Below, in pieces: positions 7,790-17,443 of a stretch of 64,000 nucleotides of DNA. The position numbers were made by a program, and so were the translations under genes. Under the pieces are notes generated by a model. It was not told the origin of the DNA. It did not search any database and saw nothing but the letters and a program-made list of their open reading frames with translations. Position 1 is the stretch's first letter, and each line of letters begins with the position of its first letter. The stretch is from Rhizobium johnstonii 3841 (lineage in GTDB: Bacteria > Pseudomonadota > Alphaproteobacteria > Rhizobiales > Rhizobiaceae): positions 3,043,501 to 3,107,500 of the forward strand of contig NC_008380.1 in the NCBI RefSeq assembly GCF_000009265.1. Reading direction: 5' to 3'.

Positions 7790-9018
7790 CAATCAGCACC
7801 GAACGACCGCCGGTAGCGGCCATCGCCGCGCTCGGGCTGACGCAGATCATCGGATATGGATCGCTCTATTACAGCTTCAGCATCCTCGCCCCCGACATGG
7901 CCCGTGATCTGAGCTGGTCATCGGAATGGATCTTCGGTGCGCTCTCCGCGGCCCTTCTGATCGGCGGTCTGGCTGCACCTCTCATGGGCACGTGGATCGA
8001 TCGCTTCGGCGCCGGCAGGATCATGACATCGGGATCGGCGATTGCCGCGGCCGCCCTCGTCGCCTGCGCCTTCGCGCAGGGAAAGATCGCTTTCGTCGCG
8101 GCATTGATCGGCATCGAGATCGCATCGAACCTGGTGCAATATGGCGCAGCCTTCGCCCTGCTCGTGCAGATCAGGCCGCAGGTCGCCCAGCGCAGCATCG
8201 CCTATCTGACCCTGATCGCCGGCTTCGCCTCAACCATTTTCTGGCCGGTCACCACGGCGCTGCATGCGCATCTCTCATGGCAGAACGTCTATCTGATCTT
8301 CGCCGGGCTCAATCTCGTTGTCTGCCTTCCCATTCATGCCTGGCTCTCTCGTGGCGTCGGCCAAACCAGGAGACGGACCGGAGACGAGGCTGCAAGACGC
8401 GTCGAGCCGAGCCTTCCGCCGTCGGTGCGCAGGCCGGCCTTTATCCTGATGGTGACGGGTTTTGCTTTGGAAAGCTTCGTGAACTCGGCGCTTCTGGTTC
8501 ACATGGTGCCTGTGATGTCGGCCCTCGGCCTCGGCGCCATGGCAGTGGTGGTCGGAACGCTCTTCGGCCCGTCACAGGTGCTGAGCCGCCTCATTAACAT
8601 GGTCTTTGGCGAGAGCTTGTCGCAAGTGATGCTGGCGATCATCTGCGCCATCCTGCTGCCGACAGCCCTTGTCATCCTCATCGCCACCGCACCCTCGGTG
8701 CCCGGTGCGCTGGTCTTCGCCGTCGTCTTCGGCCTCGGCTCGGGGCTTAACAGCATCGTCTACGGAACCTTGCCGCTGGCGCTCTTCGGAAGCGATGGCT
8801 ACGGCCGGCGGCAAGGACAAATCATGTCGGTTCGTCTCGTCGTCTCCTCGATGGCGCCGTTCGCGCTTGCCTTCCTGATGGGCTATCTCGGCGTATCGTG
8901 GTCGCTGTCGATCGCTGCATTGCTCAGCACCGTCGCCGTTGGCGCATTCTTCGCCATCATGCGGCTGACGCGCCCGGTTGCCCGGCCGGACACTGTTCCC
9001 AATCCCCGAGAAGCTTGA
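7786..9018 (+). CDS. MFS transporter, probable trivalent arsenic exporter
   Basis: A 410-residue major facilitator with about 12 hydrophobic segments and a central cytoplasmic loop near residues 200-220 (SRGVGQTRRRTGDEAARR). Its start overlaps arsH by 4 bases and it is the last gene of the operon. No ArsB or Acr3 pump is present in the locus. MFS proteins such as ArsK of Agrobacterium export arsenite and other trivalent arsenicals, so this gene is the best candidate for active efflux here. That assignment rests on position and fold only, since the sequence shows no diagnostic cysteine pair. Confidence 0.75.
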   Translation: MTISTERPPVAAIAALGLTQIIGYGSLYYSFSILAPDMARDLSWSSEWIFGALSAALLIGGLAAPLMGTWIDRFGAGRIMTSGSAIAAAALVACAFAQGKIAFVAALIGIEIASNLVQYGAAFALLVQIRPQVAQRSIAYLTLIAGFASTIFWPVTTALHAHLSWQNVYLIFAGLNLVVCLPIHAWLSRGVGQTRRRTGDEAARRVEPSLPPSVRRPAFILMVTGFALESFVNSALLVHMVPVMSALGLGAMAVVVGTLFGPSQVLSRLINMVFGESLSQVMLAIICAILLPTALVILIATAPSVPGALVFAVVFGLGSGLNSIVYGTLPLALFGSDGYGRRQGQIMSVRLVVSSMAPFALAFLMGYLGVSWSLSIAALLSTVAVGAFFAIMRLTRPVARPDTVPNPREA

Positions 9019-9039
9019 GCGCGTTAATCAGGACAGGCG

Positions 9040-9306
9040 CTACTTGACGACGGCCGAGCCCTTGACGATATCGATCGTCTCGCCGCCGTCGAGCCCGATG
9101 CGGTCGCCGTCGGGCGTCGTCATGAAGCAGCCGGAAGCACAGAGGTTTTCCGAAGCGCCGGCATCGACCACAACCTCGACGCGCTGGCCGCTCTCGGTGA
9201 TGACGAGCACGACGGCGGCTGGATCGGTGTTGGTGATGGATGCCGCTTCAGCCGCGGGTGCGGCAAGCAGCGGGACAAGCAGAACGGCGGCAAATCTTGC
9301 CATCAT
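9040..9306 (-). CDS. Small secreted protein of unknown function
   Basis: An 88-residue protein with a clear signal peptide (MMARFAAVLLVPLLAAPAAEA, cleavage likely after AEA). The mature part of about 66 residues contains VVLVITESGQRVEVVVDAGASENLC, two cysteines (LCASGCF) and an acidic C-terminal half. The C-x3-C pair could form a periplasmic disulfide. I do not recognise a named family. It lies downstream of the mechanosensitive channel gene on the same strand, 112 bases away, and converges with the arsenic operon. Confidence 0.65.
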   Translation of the reverse strand: MMARFAAVLLVPLLAAPAAEAASITNTDPAAVVLVITESGQRVEVVVDAGASENLCASGCFMTTPDGDRIGLDGGETIDIVKGSAVVK

Positions 9307-9418
9307 GTGCGGCGGCGCTGGCGCGCCCTCCCCTCGAACGATCGGTGCTGCCCCCGGCAGCGATCCCGATAGTGGAGATCATGCACATATAGCTGTGAAT
9401 GATGGCTGAATGACCCGT

Positions 9419-11953
9419 TCAGCCTTTCCGATTGCCGTCTGCCGTCTTGCTGCGCAATTGCCGCACCGGCTGCTCTTCCTCCTCCATGGGCGTGACCGCC
9501 GCGTTTTCCTGCTTGTTGGGTTGATCCCTGCCCGCATCGGCAAGCGCGGGACGAGCCTCTCGATGGATGGTAAGATCGGTCTGTGGCAGCGGGATCTCGA
9601 TGCCCTCGGCCTTGAAGCGTTTAAGGATCTCGATCCTGAGATTGTTGCGCACCACCATGCCGTCACCCATGTCGGCGAGGAAGAAACGCAGCTCGAAATC
9701 CAGCGAATAGGGCCCGAAGCGCAGGAATTCGACATGCGGCTCCGGATTGCGCATGACGAGCGGTATCTTGGCCGTCAGTTCCAGCAGGATGTCCATCACT
9801 TGCTGCGGATCGGCGTTGTAGGCGACGGAAACCGGAATTTCCGAGCGACCGATCTTGTTGCGGTGCGTCCAGTTGCCAACGAGGCCGTTGATCAACTCCG
9901 AATTCGGCACAATGATCGACTGCTTGCGGAAGGTCTCGATCTCGGTGGCGCGCACCGAAATGCGTTTGACAATGCCTTCGGCCGTGCCGGAAACGACATG
10001 GTCGCCGACCTTGAACGGCCGTTCAACGAGCAGGATCAGGCCGGAGACGAAGTTGGAGACGATGTTCTGCAGGCCGAAACCGATACCGACCGAAAGTGCG
10101 GAGGCAACGAGCGCGAAGCTCGACAGATCGATGCCGGCCGCCGAAACGCCGATGATCGCCGCGATGCCGACGCCGAGATAGCCGATGCCCGTCTTGACCG
10201 AATTGCGCACGCCGAGATCGACATGGCTTCTCGCCATCACATTGCCGTCGAGCCAGCGTTGCAGCCAGCGCGTCAGCAGGTAGACGCCGGCAAACAAGAG
10301 AATGCCGGTGCAGATGCCGAGCAGCGAAATGCTGATACCGCCGAGCCTGACCTCGGTGAATAGTCTATAGGCAAGAATCTGCAGGTCCTGCACATGGAAG
10401 CCCCACATCAGCAGGATCAGCGGGATGCCGACGAGAAGCGCCACCGCATAGATGGCAAGACCGACAAGCAGGCCGGCCTGGTCAATCGCCACTGGCCCGA
10501 GCTTGAAACGGCGCGTCAGGAAGCTTGCGAAGAAGGTGTCGCCGAAGCTTTCCTGCCTTGATATCGCCTTGCCGGAAAGCAGGCCGATATACATGGTGAC
10601 GACGACGGCGCCGGTGATGATGAGCTGCGTGGCGACGAAGCGCGCGAGCCCGACATAACCGGTGAGCGCGGTAAGGATCAGGCCGGTGCCGACGACCCGC
10701 AGGATGATCGCCATGCCGCGCGGCCAATGCCTTCCCGGCGCATCGGGATCGCCGTTCTTCGCCAGCATCGGTTTTCCGAACGAGACCGCGATCAGGATCA
10801 GACCGATGATCAGCGCAGCGATCAGGCTTCTGACCACGGTCAGCACCAGCGGCGAGCCCATCGCCTCGCCGATCGTGCCGAACAGATAATCAAGCGCGTT
10901 GACGATCGCCATCGCCAGCAAGCAGTAGCCGATCGAGCGCGCGCCGAGATTGGAAAGCCGAACGAGGCGCCAGCGCGGTTCGTGCGGTGCGAAGATGGCA
11001 TTGACGAAGCGGCCGACGAAATAGACGAGCCCGATCGCCCCGAACAGCGCGCCGATGACAGGTGCGATGTCGGGCCTCAGCACATTGAACCCGTTAAGGA
11101 AAAAGAACGAGGTGACGAGCAGCACCGCGAGCGCCAGGGTGCGGATCAACGTCGACCAGAAGGCGATCGACAGCCGGCCGATATAGGACGGGTTCTCGAC
11201 AGCCTCGTCGCGCTGCAAGTAGGAGCCGAACAGCCGGTAGCTGCCGGAGAGCAGGATCAGAGCCGCGGCAAGCGACAGGAAGATCGCGGCAAACATCGGG
11301 AAACGCTTGAATTTCCAGACGAAGGTTGCCCAGCTCGACAGCGCCTGCGAGAATTCGCTGGCCTCGTGCACAAAGGCGCTGCCGGCATCGTCGAGCACTG
11401 AGACCGAAATCTCGGTACGCCTGAGCAGCGTATCGGCAAACAGCCGCCGCCGCATCTCGGTGATCTCGTTGACGAGCTTCGTCACCGTGATCGACAGGTT
11501 TTCGGCGTCGCCCGTCAGCGCGTTGATCTGCGCGCGTTCGGCGGCGAGCGCGTTGCGCTCCTGGGTGACGATCTCGGCTTCAGGCGGCTGCCCGTCTTTC
11601 GGCGGATCGCCGATCTCGGCAAGCCGGTTCTTGATCTGGTCGAAACGCGGCCTGAGATTGACCGATATGGTGATGACGGCGCGGCTGAGTTCGTCGGCCT
11701 TGGTCGCAAGCCCCACCAGGGCATCGTCATTGTCGGCATTCTGCTTGACGCCGTCCTGAAGCGCCGTCAGCTGGACCTTCGCCTTGTCGATCTCCTTTGT
11801 CGCCTGGTCGAACGGCGTATCGGCGAGCGGCGCCTGCGCCGCCGCCGGTGCCTGCGGCTCCTGTGCGAAGGCGGCAGCACCCTTGAAATGCGCGCCGGCG
11901 ACCGCCAGCGTCAGCAGAAGAATGGTGCGAAGCAGGATCGGTCTCAGCCGCAA
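9419..11953 (-). CDS. DUF3772 mechanosensitive ion channel family protein
   Basis: An 844-residue inner-membrane protein. A signal peptide (RTILLLTLAVAGAHFKGAAAFA) leads into a periplasmic DUF3772-type coiled region to about residue 210. Many membrane segments follow, and then an MscS core: the pore-lining helix has the pattern GIGFGLQNIVSNFVSGLILLVERPFKVGD, and the C-terminal beta and alpha/beta parts end near residue 815. It is predicted to gate under membrane tension to release solutes. I chose TTG at 11953 because GGAGG lies upstream at proper spacing and the signal peptide begins there; the open frame extends far upstream but only over a neighbouring gene. It is much longer than MscS (286 residues). 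Confidence 0.9.
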   Translation of the reverse strand: MRLRPILLRTILLLTLAVAGAHFKGAAAFAQEPQAPAAAQAPLADTPFDQATKEIDKAKVQLTALQDGVKQNADNDDALVGLATKADELSRAVITISVNLRPRFDQIKNRLAEIGDPPKDGQPPEAEIVTQERNALAAERAQINALTGDAENLSITVTKLVNEITEMRRRLFADTLLRRTEISVSVLDDAGSAFVHEASEFSQALSSWATFVWKFKRFPMFAAIFLSLAAALILLSGSYRLFGSYLQRDEAVENPSYIGRLSIAFWSTLIRTLALAVLLVTSFFFLNGFNVLRPDIAPVIGALFGAIGLVYFVGRFVNAIFAPHEPRWRLVRLSNLGARSIGYCLLAMAIVNALDYLFGTIGEAMGSPLVLTVVRSLIAALIIGLILIAVSFGKPMLAKNGDPDAPGRHWPRGMAIILRVVGTGLILTALTGYVGLARFVATQLIITGAVVVTMYIGLLSGKAISRQESFGDTFFASFLTRRFKLGPVAIDQAGLLVGLAIYAVALLVGIPLILLMWGFHVQDLQILAYRLFTEVRLGGISISLLGICTGILLFAGVYLLTRWLQRWLDGNVMARSHVDLGVRNSVKTGIGYLGVGIAAIIGVSAAGIDLSSFALVASALSVGIGFGLQNIVSNFVSGLILLVERPFKVGDHVVSGTAEGIVKRISVRATEIETFRKQSIIVPNSELINGLVGNWTHRNKIGRSEIPVSVAYNADPQQVMDILLELTAKIPLVMRNPEPHVEFLRFGPYSLDFELRFFLADMGDGMVVRNNLRIEILKRFKAEGIEIPLPQTDLTIHREARPALADAGRDQPNKQENAAVTPMEEEEQPVRQLRSKTADGNRKG

Positions 11954-12045
11954 ATGCGCCTCCGGGAAAGCTTGTCGTCGGAATAGAATGCCAGCTTGTC
12001 TTAGTAAAGAAAGGCGACAGAAAGGCGGAAGCTCCCTGGAACCCC

Positions 12046-12597
12046 TCAGAAACCCGCATCGGGCCCAGAGAGGTAGTCGCGCTCCGCCGCCGTCGACTCC
12101 CGTCCGAGCATGGCATTGCGGTGCGGAAAGCGGCCGTAGGCGGCGATCACGTCGCGGTGGCGGATCGCATAATCGAGATATTCCGCATCGCCGAGTGCGC
12201 CGAACAGTTCCACCGATCGCTCCTGCTCCCCAAGGTCCTCGGCATGTTCGAACGGCATGTAGAAAAAGGTACGGCATGCGGCCTCGACCGCCCGATCGGC
12301 GCCCGATGCCAGCGCGAGCTTGGCTTCCCGAAGCGCCAGCCCATCGGTCGCAACGGCAAGCGCCGTGCCGCGATAGATGTTGCGGGGAAACTGGTCGAGC
12401 ACGATCACAGCCGCCAGCCGGCTCTCCGCACCCGCCCGCCATTCGGCGGCAACATCCGCCGCAAGCGCCAGATGGGTTTCGCGGAAGCCTTCGCGGATCT
12501 CCACGTCGAGTTCCGGCGTCGAGCGGAACCACAGCTCCCGGCCGCATCTGACGAACCAGAAATCATACACTTCCTTCGGTGTGCGGATCGTCGTCAT
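12046..12597 (-). CDS. DUF924 family protein
   Basis: A 183-residue protein with the hallmarks of DUF924: VYDFWF near the N-terminus, WF for an early aromatic pair, VIVLDQFPRNIYRGTALAVATD in the middle and FFYMPFEHAED near the C-terminus. The fold is an all-helical bundle related to tetratricopeptide repeats. The function is not established in any organism I can name. It lies just upstream of the mechanosensitive channel gene on the same strand, but a 92-base gap argues for separate transcription or a loose operon. Confidence 0.88.
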   Translation of the reverse strand: MTTIRTPKEVYDFWFVRCGRELWFRSTPELDVEIREGFRETHLALAADVAAEWRAGAESRLAAVIVLDQFPRNIYRGTALAVATDGLALREAKLALASGADRAVEAACRTFFYMPFEHAEDLGEQERSVELFGALGDAEYLDYAIRHRDVIAAYGRFPHRNAMLGRESTAAERDYLSGPDAGF

Positions 12598-12716
12598 GTT
12601 TCCCCTTCCCTAGCGTTAGGCTTGTTAATGCGGCGTCTGCAAGCTATTGGAGATATAGGGTAAACGGCAGGCGGATGAGGGGGCGGCAAAACTCAGTGCC
12701 GGACCGGGGAAATCCC

Positions 12717-13781
12717 CTACTTCCCCTCATGCAACGAAAACACCAGCGTCGCCTTGGTTCCGTCGTGGCCGGGGTCATAGGCGAAATCCGATTTCAGGCT
12801 GGCGGCCATGGCCGTCAGAATGCGTGTACCAAGGCCGGTTCCCCTGGCCGGGCTCGACGGGTCGAAACCGGCGCCGTCATCCTCGACGATGACGCGCAAT
12901 GCCCCATCCGCCTGGTCGACGATGACGCGGATCTCACCCGGCACGTTGTCCGGATAGGCATATTTGAAGGCATTGGTGACGAGCTCGCTGACGATCAGCC
13001 CGAGCGTGATCACCTTGTCGGTCGCCAGATTGACCGGCTGCGCGGTGAGGACGATCCGGTGCGGCCGCTTGTCGTCGCGCATCGAGGTTTCGAGTTCGGT
13101 GAGCAGGCTGTTCAGATATTCATCGACCTGCACCGAGCCGACCTGCCGGTTGGTGTAGAGCCGGCGGTGCACGCTGGCGATGGCGTTGATGCGCATCTGC
13201 GTTTCGTGCAGCGCGTCAATCGCCACCTGATCCGTGGTCATCGAGGACTGCATGCGGATCAGCGCGCCGACGAGGCCGAGGCTGTTGGCGATGCGGTGAT
13301 TGACCTCGGCGAGCAGCATTTCGGCAAGGTCGCGCTGCTGGCGGATCACCTCCTGTGCCTGCGCCGTCTCGCGGCGAAACCGCGCCCGCTCCAGCGCCTG
13401 TTCGAGGGCGGCGGCGAGCAGGTCGAAATAATCGGCTGATATCCCCTTCAGCATGTAATCGTCGGCACCGGCCTTCAGCGCGGCGACCGCGATGCTGGTA
13501 TCGTCCGAACCTGTCGCATAGATGACCGGGGGATGATCCGTCATCGCCGTGATGCAGGGCAGGATATCGAGGCCGGTTTCGCCCGCCAGGACATGATCGA
13601 GGACGACGGCGTCGATCCCGCCTTCGCCGAGTCTCGCAAGGCCGGCAGCGCCGCTCTCGGCCCACTCGACCGAAAAGCCGCGCCGGAGCAGGTTCTTCTG
13701 CATCAGCAGGGCAAGCCCCTCGTCGTCGTCGATATAGAGGATGTGGATCAGGGCATCCGCATCGCCGCTAGAATTGCTCAT
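12717..13781 (-). CDS. Receiver-HisKA_2 histidine kinase hybrid
   Basis: A 354-residue soluble protein. The N-terminal receiver domain has YIDDDE and phosphoacceptor D62 in VVLDHVL, ending with the K switch residue in MLKG. A short helix leads to a HisKA_2-type dimerisation domain, with the phosphorylatable His162 in LAEVNHRIANSLGLV, then an ATPase domain with the N-box SELVTNAFKYAYP and G-box DDGAGFD. The order response regulator then kinase, with no membrane segment, is typical of alphaproteobacterial HWE/HisKA_2 proteins that relay cytoplasmic signals, for example in general stress or light responses. The ATG at 13781 follows GGGAGA. No partner regulator is adjacent. Confidence 0.88.
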   Translation of the reverse strand: MSNSSGDADALIHILYIDDDEGLALLMQKNLLRRGFSVEWAESGAAGLARLGEGGIDAVVLDHVLAGETGLDILPCITAMTDHPPVIYATGSDDTSIAVAALKAGADDYMLKGISADYFDLLAAALEQALERARFRRETAQAQEVIRQQRDLAEMLLAEVNHRIANSLGLVGALIRMQSSMTTDQVAIDALHETQMRINAIASVHRRLYTNRQVGSVQVDEYLNSLLTELETSMRDDKRPHRIVLTAQPVNLATDKVITLGLIVSELVTNAFKYAYPDNVPGEIRVIVDQADGALRVIVEDDGAGFDPSSPARGTGLGTRILTAMAASLKSDFAYDPGHDGTKATLVFSLHEGK

Positions 13782-14060
13782 TCGGTCTCCCGGCGTTCTC
13801 TCGCAGCGACGACCGCCCGCAAGCGTCCGAGTCGTCCGCATGGCAATGTCGTATTGCATTGGCCGCCTGGGGTAAACAGCGGTTGTCCCTCGCTCTTGTC
13901 GCAGGCGGCGCGGAAGGAGGATGTCGGGAAGCCGGCATTTTCAGAACATGATCCTGGCCTGGGGAGGAACCCTATGGAAGCCGTTGCAGGAGATGGGAAA
14001 ACGAAAAACCTGAAATGAGATGCATAAACGCCAAGCGGCCCGATTGGTTCCGCGGATAAG

Positions 14061-15506
14061 CTAATTTTTCTGGAATTTCCGATGGCCGGATACTTCGGCT
14101 CCCGCCTCCGCCGGCAATTGCAGAAAACGCAGCGACGAGACGACGCCGATCACGCCGACCACGACGAAAGCCCATCGGAAATCGGCAAGGACGGGATTGT
14201 CGGCGCCCCTGAGAGCCGAGGCAATGTTGAGCACGGCGGCCGCCACTGCCACGCCGAGCAGCATCGATACCTGCTGCAACATGCTCGACAGTGTTGAGGC
14301 CGAGCTTCGCTGCGCCGGGCCGATATCGGCGAAGGCGAGTGTGTTCAAAGCGGTGAATTCCATCGACCGCGAAAGGCCGGCGAGGAAAAGCAGCGCGTGG
14401 ATGAAAAACGGCGGCGTCTGCGGCGAGAGGAAACCGCAGCCGACGATCGAAAGAGCGGCGATCAGCCCGTTGACCCCAAGCACTGCGCGAAAGCCGAAGA
14501 TGCGCAGCAGCGGCGTCGTCACCGCCTTCATGCTGAAATTGCCGAGGAAATAGACGAGCAGATAGGTGCCGGCGGCAATCGAGCTCAGGCCGAAGCCGAG
14601 CTGGAAGAGCAGAGGCAGCAGGAACGGCGTCGCATTGATCGCCATCCGGCAGGCCGTGCCCGCCGACAGAGTCGACATCGAGAAGGTCTGGATGCGGAAG
14701 GCCGAAAGATCGAGCAGCGGATTGTCGACGGCGAGGAAATGCCGCGTCGCCATGACCGACAGCACGATGCCCGCCGCCAGCATTGACATGATGGGCAAAA
14801 GCCCGCCGTCCCATTTGACCGAGAGTTCGAGGGCGGCGAGCAGGAAGGTCAGCCCGGCGGCGCTCAACACAAAGCCCACGAGATCCAGCCGGCCGGGATT
14901 GGTCTCGCGCTGCTCCGGCACGAAGCGCAGCACCAGCGCGATACCGAGAATGCCGATCGGGATATTGATGAGGAAGTTCCAGTGCCAGCTGGCATAGGTG
15001 GTAATGAAGCCGCCGAGCACTGGGCCGATCACCGGCGCCGTCAGCGCCGGCCAGGTGATCAGCGCGATCGCCTGGACGAGTTCCGACTTGCGGGCATTCT
15101 TCAGCACGATGATACGCCCGACCGGCGTCATCAGCGCGCTGCCCGCCCCCTGCACGGCGCGCCACAGCACGAATTCCGCAAGACTGCCGGACAGCCCGCA
15201 GAACAGCGAGGCGCCGGTGAAGACGGCGATCGACATCAGGAAGATGCGGCGCGCACCGAACCGGTCGCCGAGCCAGCCCGACAGCGGAATGAAGGCGGCC
15301 ATCGTCAGCATGTAAACGGTGATGCCGATGCTCATCGACACCGGCTGCACGCCGAAGCTCGCCGCCATCTGCGGCAGCGAGGTGGTGACGATCGTGCCGT
15401 CGAGGATCTGCATGAAGAAGGAAACGGCAACGACCAGCGCCACGATCTTCGCCTGGCGGCCGCCTGCGGCCTCTTGCCCATTCTCGCTCGTCTCTGCCGT
15501 GGTCAT
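14061..15506 (-). CDS. MFS drug efflux transporter, DHA2 (EmrB/QacA) type
   Basis: A 481-residue membrane protein with about 14 hydrophobic segments. It has the DHA2 motifs LDGTIVTTSLPQM in helix 1, GWLGDRFGARRIF after helix 2, and RAVQGAGSALMTPVGR in helix 4. Such proteins export hydrophobic drugs or dyes by proton antiport. No membrane-fusion protein gene lies beside it, so it may act alone or borrow one. The ATG at 15506 was chosen because the preceding 50 residues of open frame have no membrane character. No regulator is adjacent. Confidence 0.9.
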   Translation of the reverse strand: MTTAETSENGQEAAGGRQAKIVALVVAVSFFMQILDGTIVTTSLPQMAASFGVQPVSMSIGITVYMLTMAAFIPLSGWLGDRFGARRIFLMSIAVFTGASLFCGLSGSLAEFVLWRAVQGAGSALMTPVGRIIVLKNARKSELVQAIALITWPALTAPVIGPVLGGFITTYASWHWNFLINIPIGILGIALVLRFVPEQRETNPGRLDLVGFVLSAAGLTFLLAALELSVKWDGGLLPIMSMLAAGIVLSVMATRHFLAVDNPLLDLSAFRIQTFSMSTLSAGTACRMAINATPFLLPLLFQLGFGLSSIAAGTYLLVYFLGNFSMKAVTTPLLRIFGFRAVLGVNGLIAALSIVGCGFLSPQTPPFFIHALLFLAGLSRSMEFTALNTLAFADIGPAQRSSASTLSSMLQQVSMLLGVAVAAAVLNIASALRGADNPVLADFRWAFVVVGVIGVVSSLRFLQLPAEAGAEVSGHRKFQKN

Positions 15507-16079
15507 CGATCTGCCAATGAAAATTCTGGATGACGCGGCAGGCAAGCGGGACGGAAGCCGATCGGAGATCTGCCGCGCGGAGGAGCGCGGACATGGAAGG
15601 CCGCGCACTGGCTGAATACGCCCGTTGCAGCCGGCCGGAAAGGCTAAATCTCGCACTGCGCAGGAATATTCCCGATGCGGCCGGATAGCTGGCCGCTATC
15701 GATCCTAAGAAAGGATTCAAGAAAAAGGCCCCACCGAAGCGAGGCCAAGCTTGAACCGCTCCGGGGAAAAACAGGAGCGGCGTGCAGTCCATACCGTGCG
15801 ATCGATGTCGCAGCGAGGCCAGATGTCGCTGCATCGGTACGCTCGCCAAAGAATTTTTCGCGATCTGCCGAAAAAAGATCGCGGCCCCGAAACTATCAGC
15901 CCATGTGGCGCGACACCTGTCGCATTGCAACAACGATTGGCGCTTGCAATGTTTATAAAAATAGATATCACTAAACATATTGCTAAACATGATGATTGAG
16001 GAGTTCATGTGAGCATTCTCTGAAGTGGGTGAACATGCGACGCCGGCGGGGAGCCGGCCCTTGGTTCTGGGAGGAACTT
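15507..16079. other. Long upstream region of the ABC/dihydroxyacetone kinase operon
   Basis: These 573 bases hold no supported gene. Between 15755 and 15890 there are three possible hairpins: CCGCTCC with GGAGCGG at 15755-15781, CGATG-x2-GCAGCGA with its complement at about 15802-15837, and CGCGATC with GATCGCG near 15863-15889. The last 150 bases become AT-rich and carry the inverted repeats described separately. A GGGAGGAA Shine-Dalgarno sequence precedes the binding-protein start at 16080. Confidence 0.5.
15924..15990 (+). promoter_or_regulatory. Putative operator/promoter of the ABC-dha operon
   Basis: Two dyads lie in an AT-rich patch just upstream of the binding-protein gene. ATTGCAA (15924-15930) pairs with TTGCAAT (15944-15950). 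ATGTTTA (15949-15955) pairs with TAAACAT (15972-15978), and TAAACAT is repeated at 15984-15990. The pattern suits a repressor of the DeoR or LacI/GntR type, but no such regulator gene is next to the operon. Confidence 0.4.
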
Positions 16080-17405
16080 ATGCAGAAAACATCGAAAGCC
16101 CTTTTCGGGCTGGCCACGGCATTCGTCATGTCGTCGGCATTGCCCAATCTCGCCAAAGCCGATGAACTGACGCTGTGCTGGGCCGCATGGGACCCCGCCA
16201 ATGCGCTGGTCGAGCTGTCGAAGGATTTCACCGCCAAGACCGGCACGCAGATGAAGTTCGAATTCGTTCCCTGGACGAGTTATGCCGACCGCTTCCTCAA
16301 CGAGCTGAATTCGCACGGCAAGCTCTGCGACCTCATCATCGGCGACAGCCAATGGATCGGCGGATCGGCCGAGAATGGCCACTATGTCAAGCTCAACGAC
16401 TTCTTCGACAAGGAAGGCATCAAGATGGATGACTTCGTGCCGGCGACGGTCGTCGGCTATTCGGAATGGCCGAAGAACACGCCGAACTACTGGGCGCTGC
16501 CTGCCATGGGCGACGTCGTCGGCTGGACCTACCGCAAGGACTGGTTCGAAAAGCCGGAACTGCAGAAGGAATTCAAGGAGAAGTACGGCCACGATCTCGC
16601 AGCCCCGAAGACCTACGACGAGCTGAAACAGATCGCCGAGTTCTTCCAGAAACGCGAGATTGACGGCAAGACCGTCTATGGCGCCTCGATCTATACCGAG
16701 CGCGGCTCCGAAGGCATCACCATGGGCGTCACCAACGTGCTCTACGACTGGGGCTTCCAGTACGAGAACCCGAAGAAGCCCTATGACATGGAAGGTTTCG
16801 TCAACTCGGCCGACGCGGTCAAGGGCCTCGAATTCTACAAGTCGCTCTATGATTGCTGCACGCCGCCCGGCAGCTCCAACGTCTATATGGTCGAATCCGC
16901 CGACGCCTTCAAATCCGGCCAGGTCGCCATGCAGATGAACTTCGCCTTCACCTGGCCTGGCCTCTACAAGGACGAAAAGGTCGGCGGCGACAGGATCGGC
17001 TTCTTCCCCAATCCGGCTGAAAAGGCGCACTTCGCCCAGCTCGGCGGCCAGGGCATCTCGGTGGTCTCCTATTCCGACAAGCGCGACGCCGCCCTGCAAT
17101 ATATCAAGTGGTTCGCCCAGCCCGACGTGCAGGCCAAATGGTGGGAACTTGGCGGTTTTTCATGCCTGAATTCCGTCGTCAACGCGCCGGGCTTTGCCAA
17201 GAGCCAGCCATATGCCCAGGCCTTCCTGGACTCAATGGCGATCGTCAAGGACTTCTGGGCAGAGCCGAGCTACGCCTCGCTGCTGCAGGCCATGCAGAAG
17301 CGCGTCCATAACTACGTGGTCGCCGGCAACGGCACCGCCAAGGAAGCGCTCGACGGCCTGGTGAAGGACTGGAGCGACGTCTTCAAGGACGACGGCAAGA
17401 TCTGA
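16080..17405 (+). CDS. ABC transporter substrate-binding protein, family 1 (polyol/sugar type)
   Basis: A 441-residue periplasmic binding protein. A signal peptide (KALFGLATAFVMSSALPNLAKA) is followed by LTLCWAAWDPANALVELSKDF and the long two-lobe body typical of family 1 solute-binding proteins for sugars, polyols and glycerol phosphate. The ATG at 16080 has GGGAGGA six bases upstream; 28 in-frame residues upstream of it are arginine-rich and not signal-like. It heads an importer operon that runs straight into dihydroxyacetone kinase genes. The ligand is therefore probably a triose, tetrulose or related polyol, but this is inference. A GC-rich hairpin after the gene may keep its expression above that of the permeases. 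Confidence 0.88.
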   Translation: MQKTSKALFGLATAFVMSSALPNLAKADELTLCWAAWDPANALVELSKDFTAKTGTQMKFEFVPWTSYADRFLNELNSHGKLCDLIIGDSQWIGGSAENGHYVKLNDFFDKEGIKMDDFVPATVVGYSEWPKNTPNYWALPAMGDVVGWTYRKDWFEKPELQKEFKEKYGHDLAAPKTYDELKQIAEFFQKREIDGKTVYGASIYTERGSEGITMGVTNVLYDWGFQYENPKKPYDMEGFVNSADAVKGLEFYKSLYDCCTPPGSSNVYMVESADAFKSGQVAMQMNFAFTWPGLYKDEKVGGDRIGFFPNPAEKAHFAQLGGQGISVVSYSDKRDAALQYIKWFAQPDVQAKWWELGGFSCLNSVVNAPGFAKSQPYAQAFLDSMAIVKDFWAEPSYASLLQAMQKRVHNYVVAGNGTAKEALDGLVKDWSDVFKDDGKI

Positions 17406-17443
17406 CGCGTGGCATCCCTGATGCGCGCCATCCTCGACAGGAT

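Noticed and set aside
9410..10363. Plus-strand open frame of 317 codons opposite the mechanosensitive channel
   Set aside because: It is antisense to conserved MscS motifs and rich in Arg, Asp and Gln with no domain.
13974..14018. Tiny open frame after GGGAGGAACCCT
   Set aside because: It has a good ribosome-binding sequence but only 14 codons, with no neighbour or conservation to support it.
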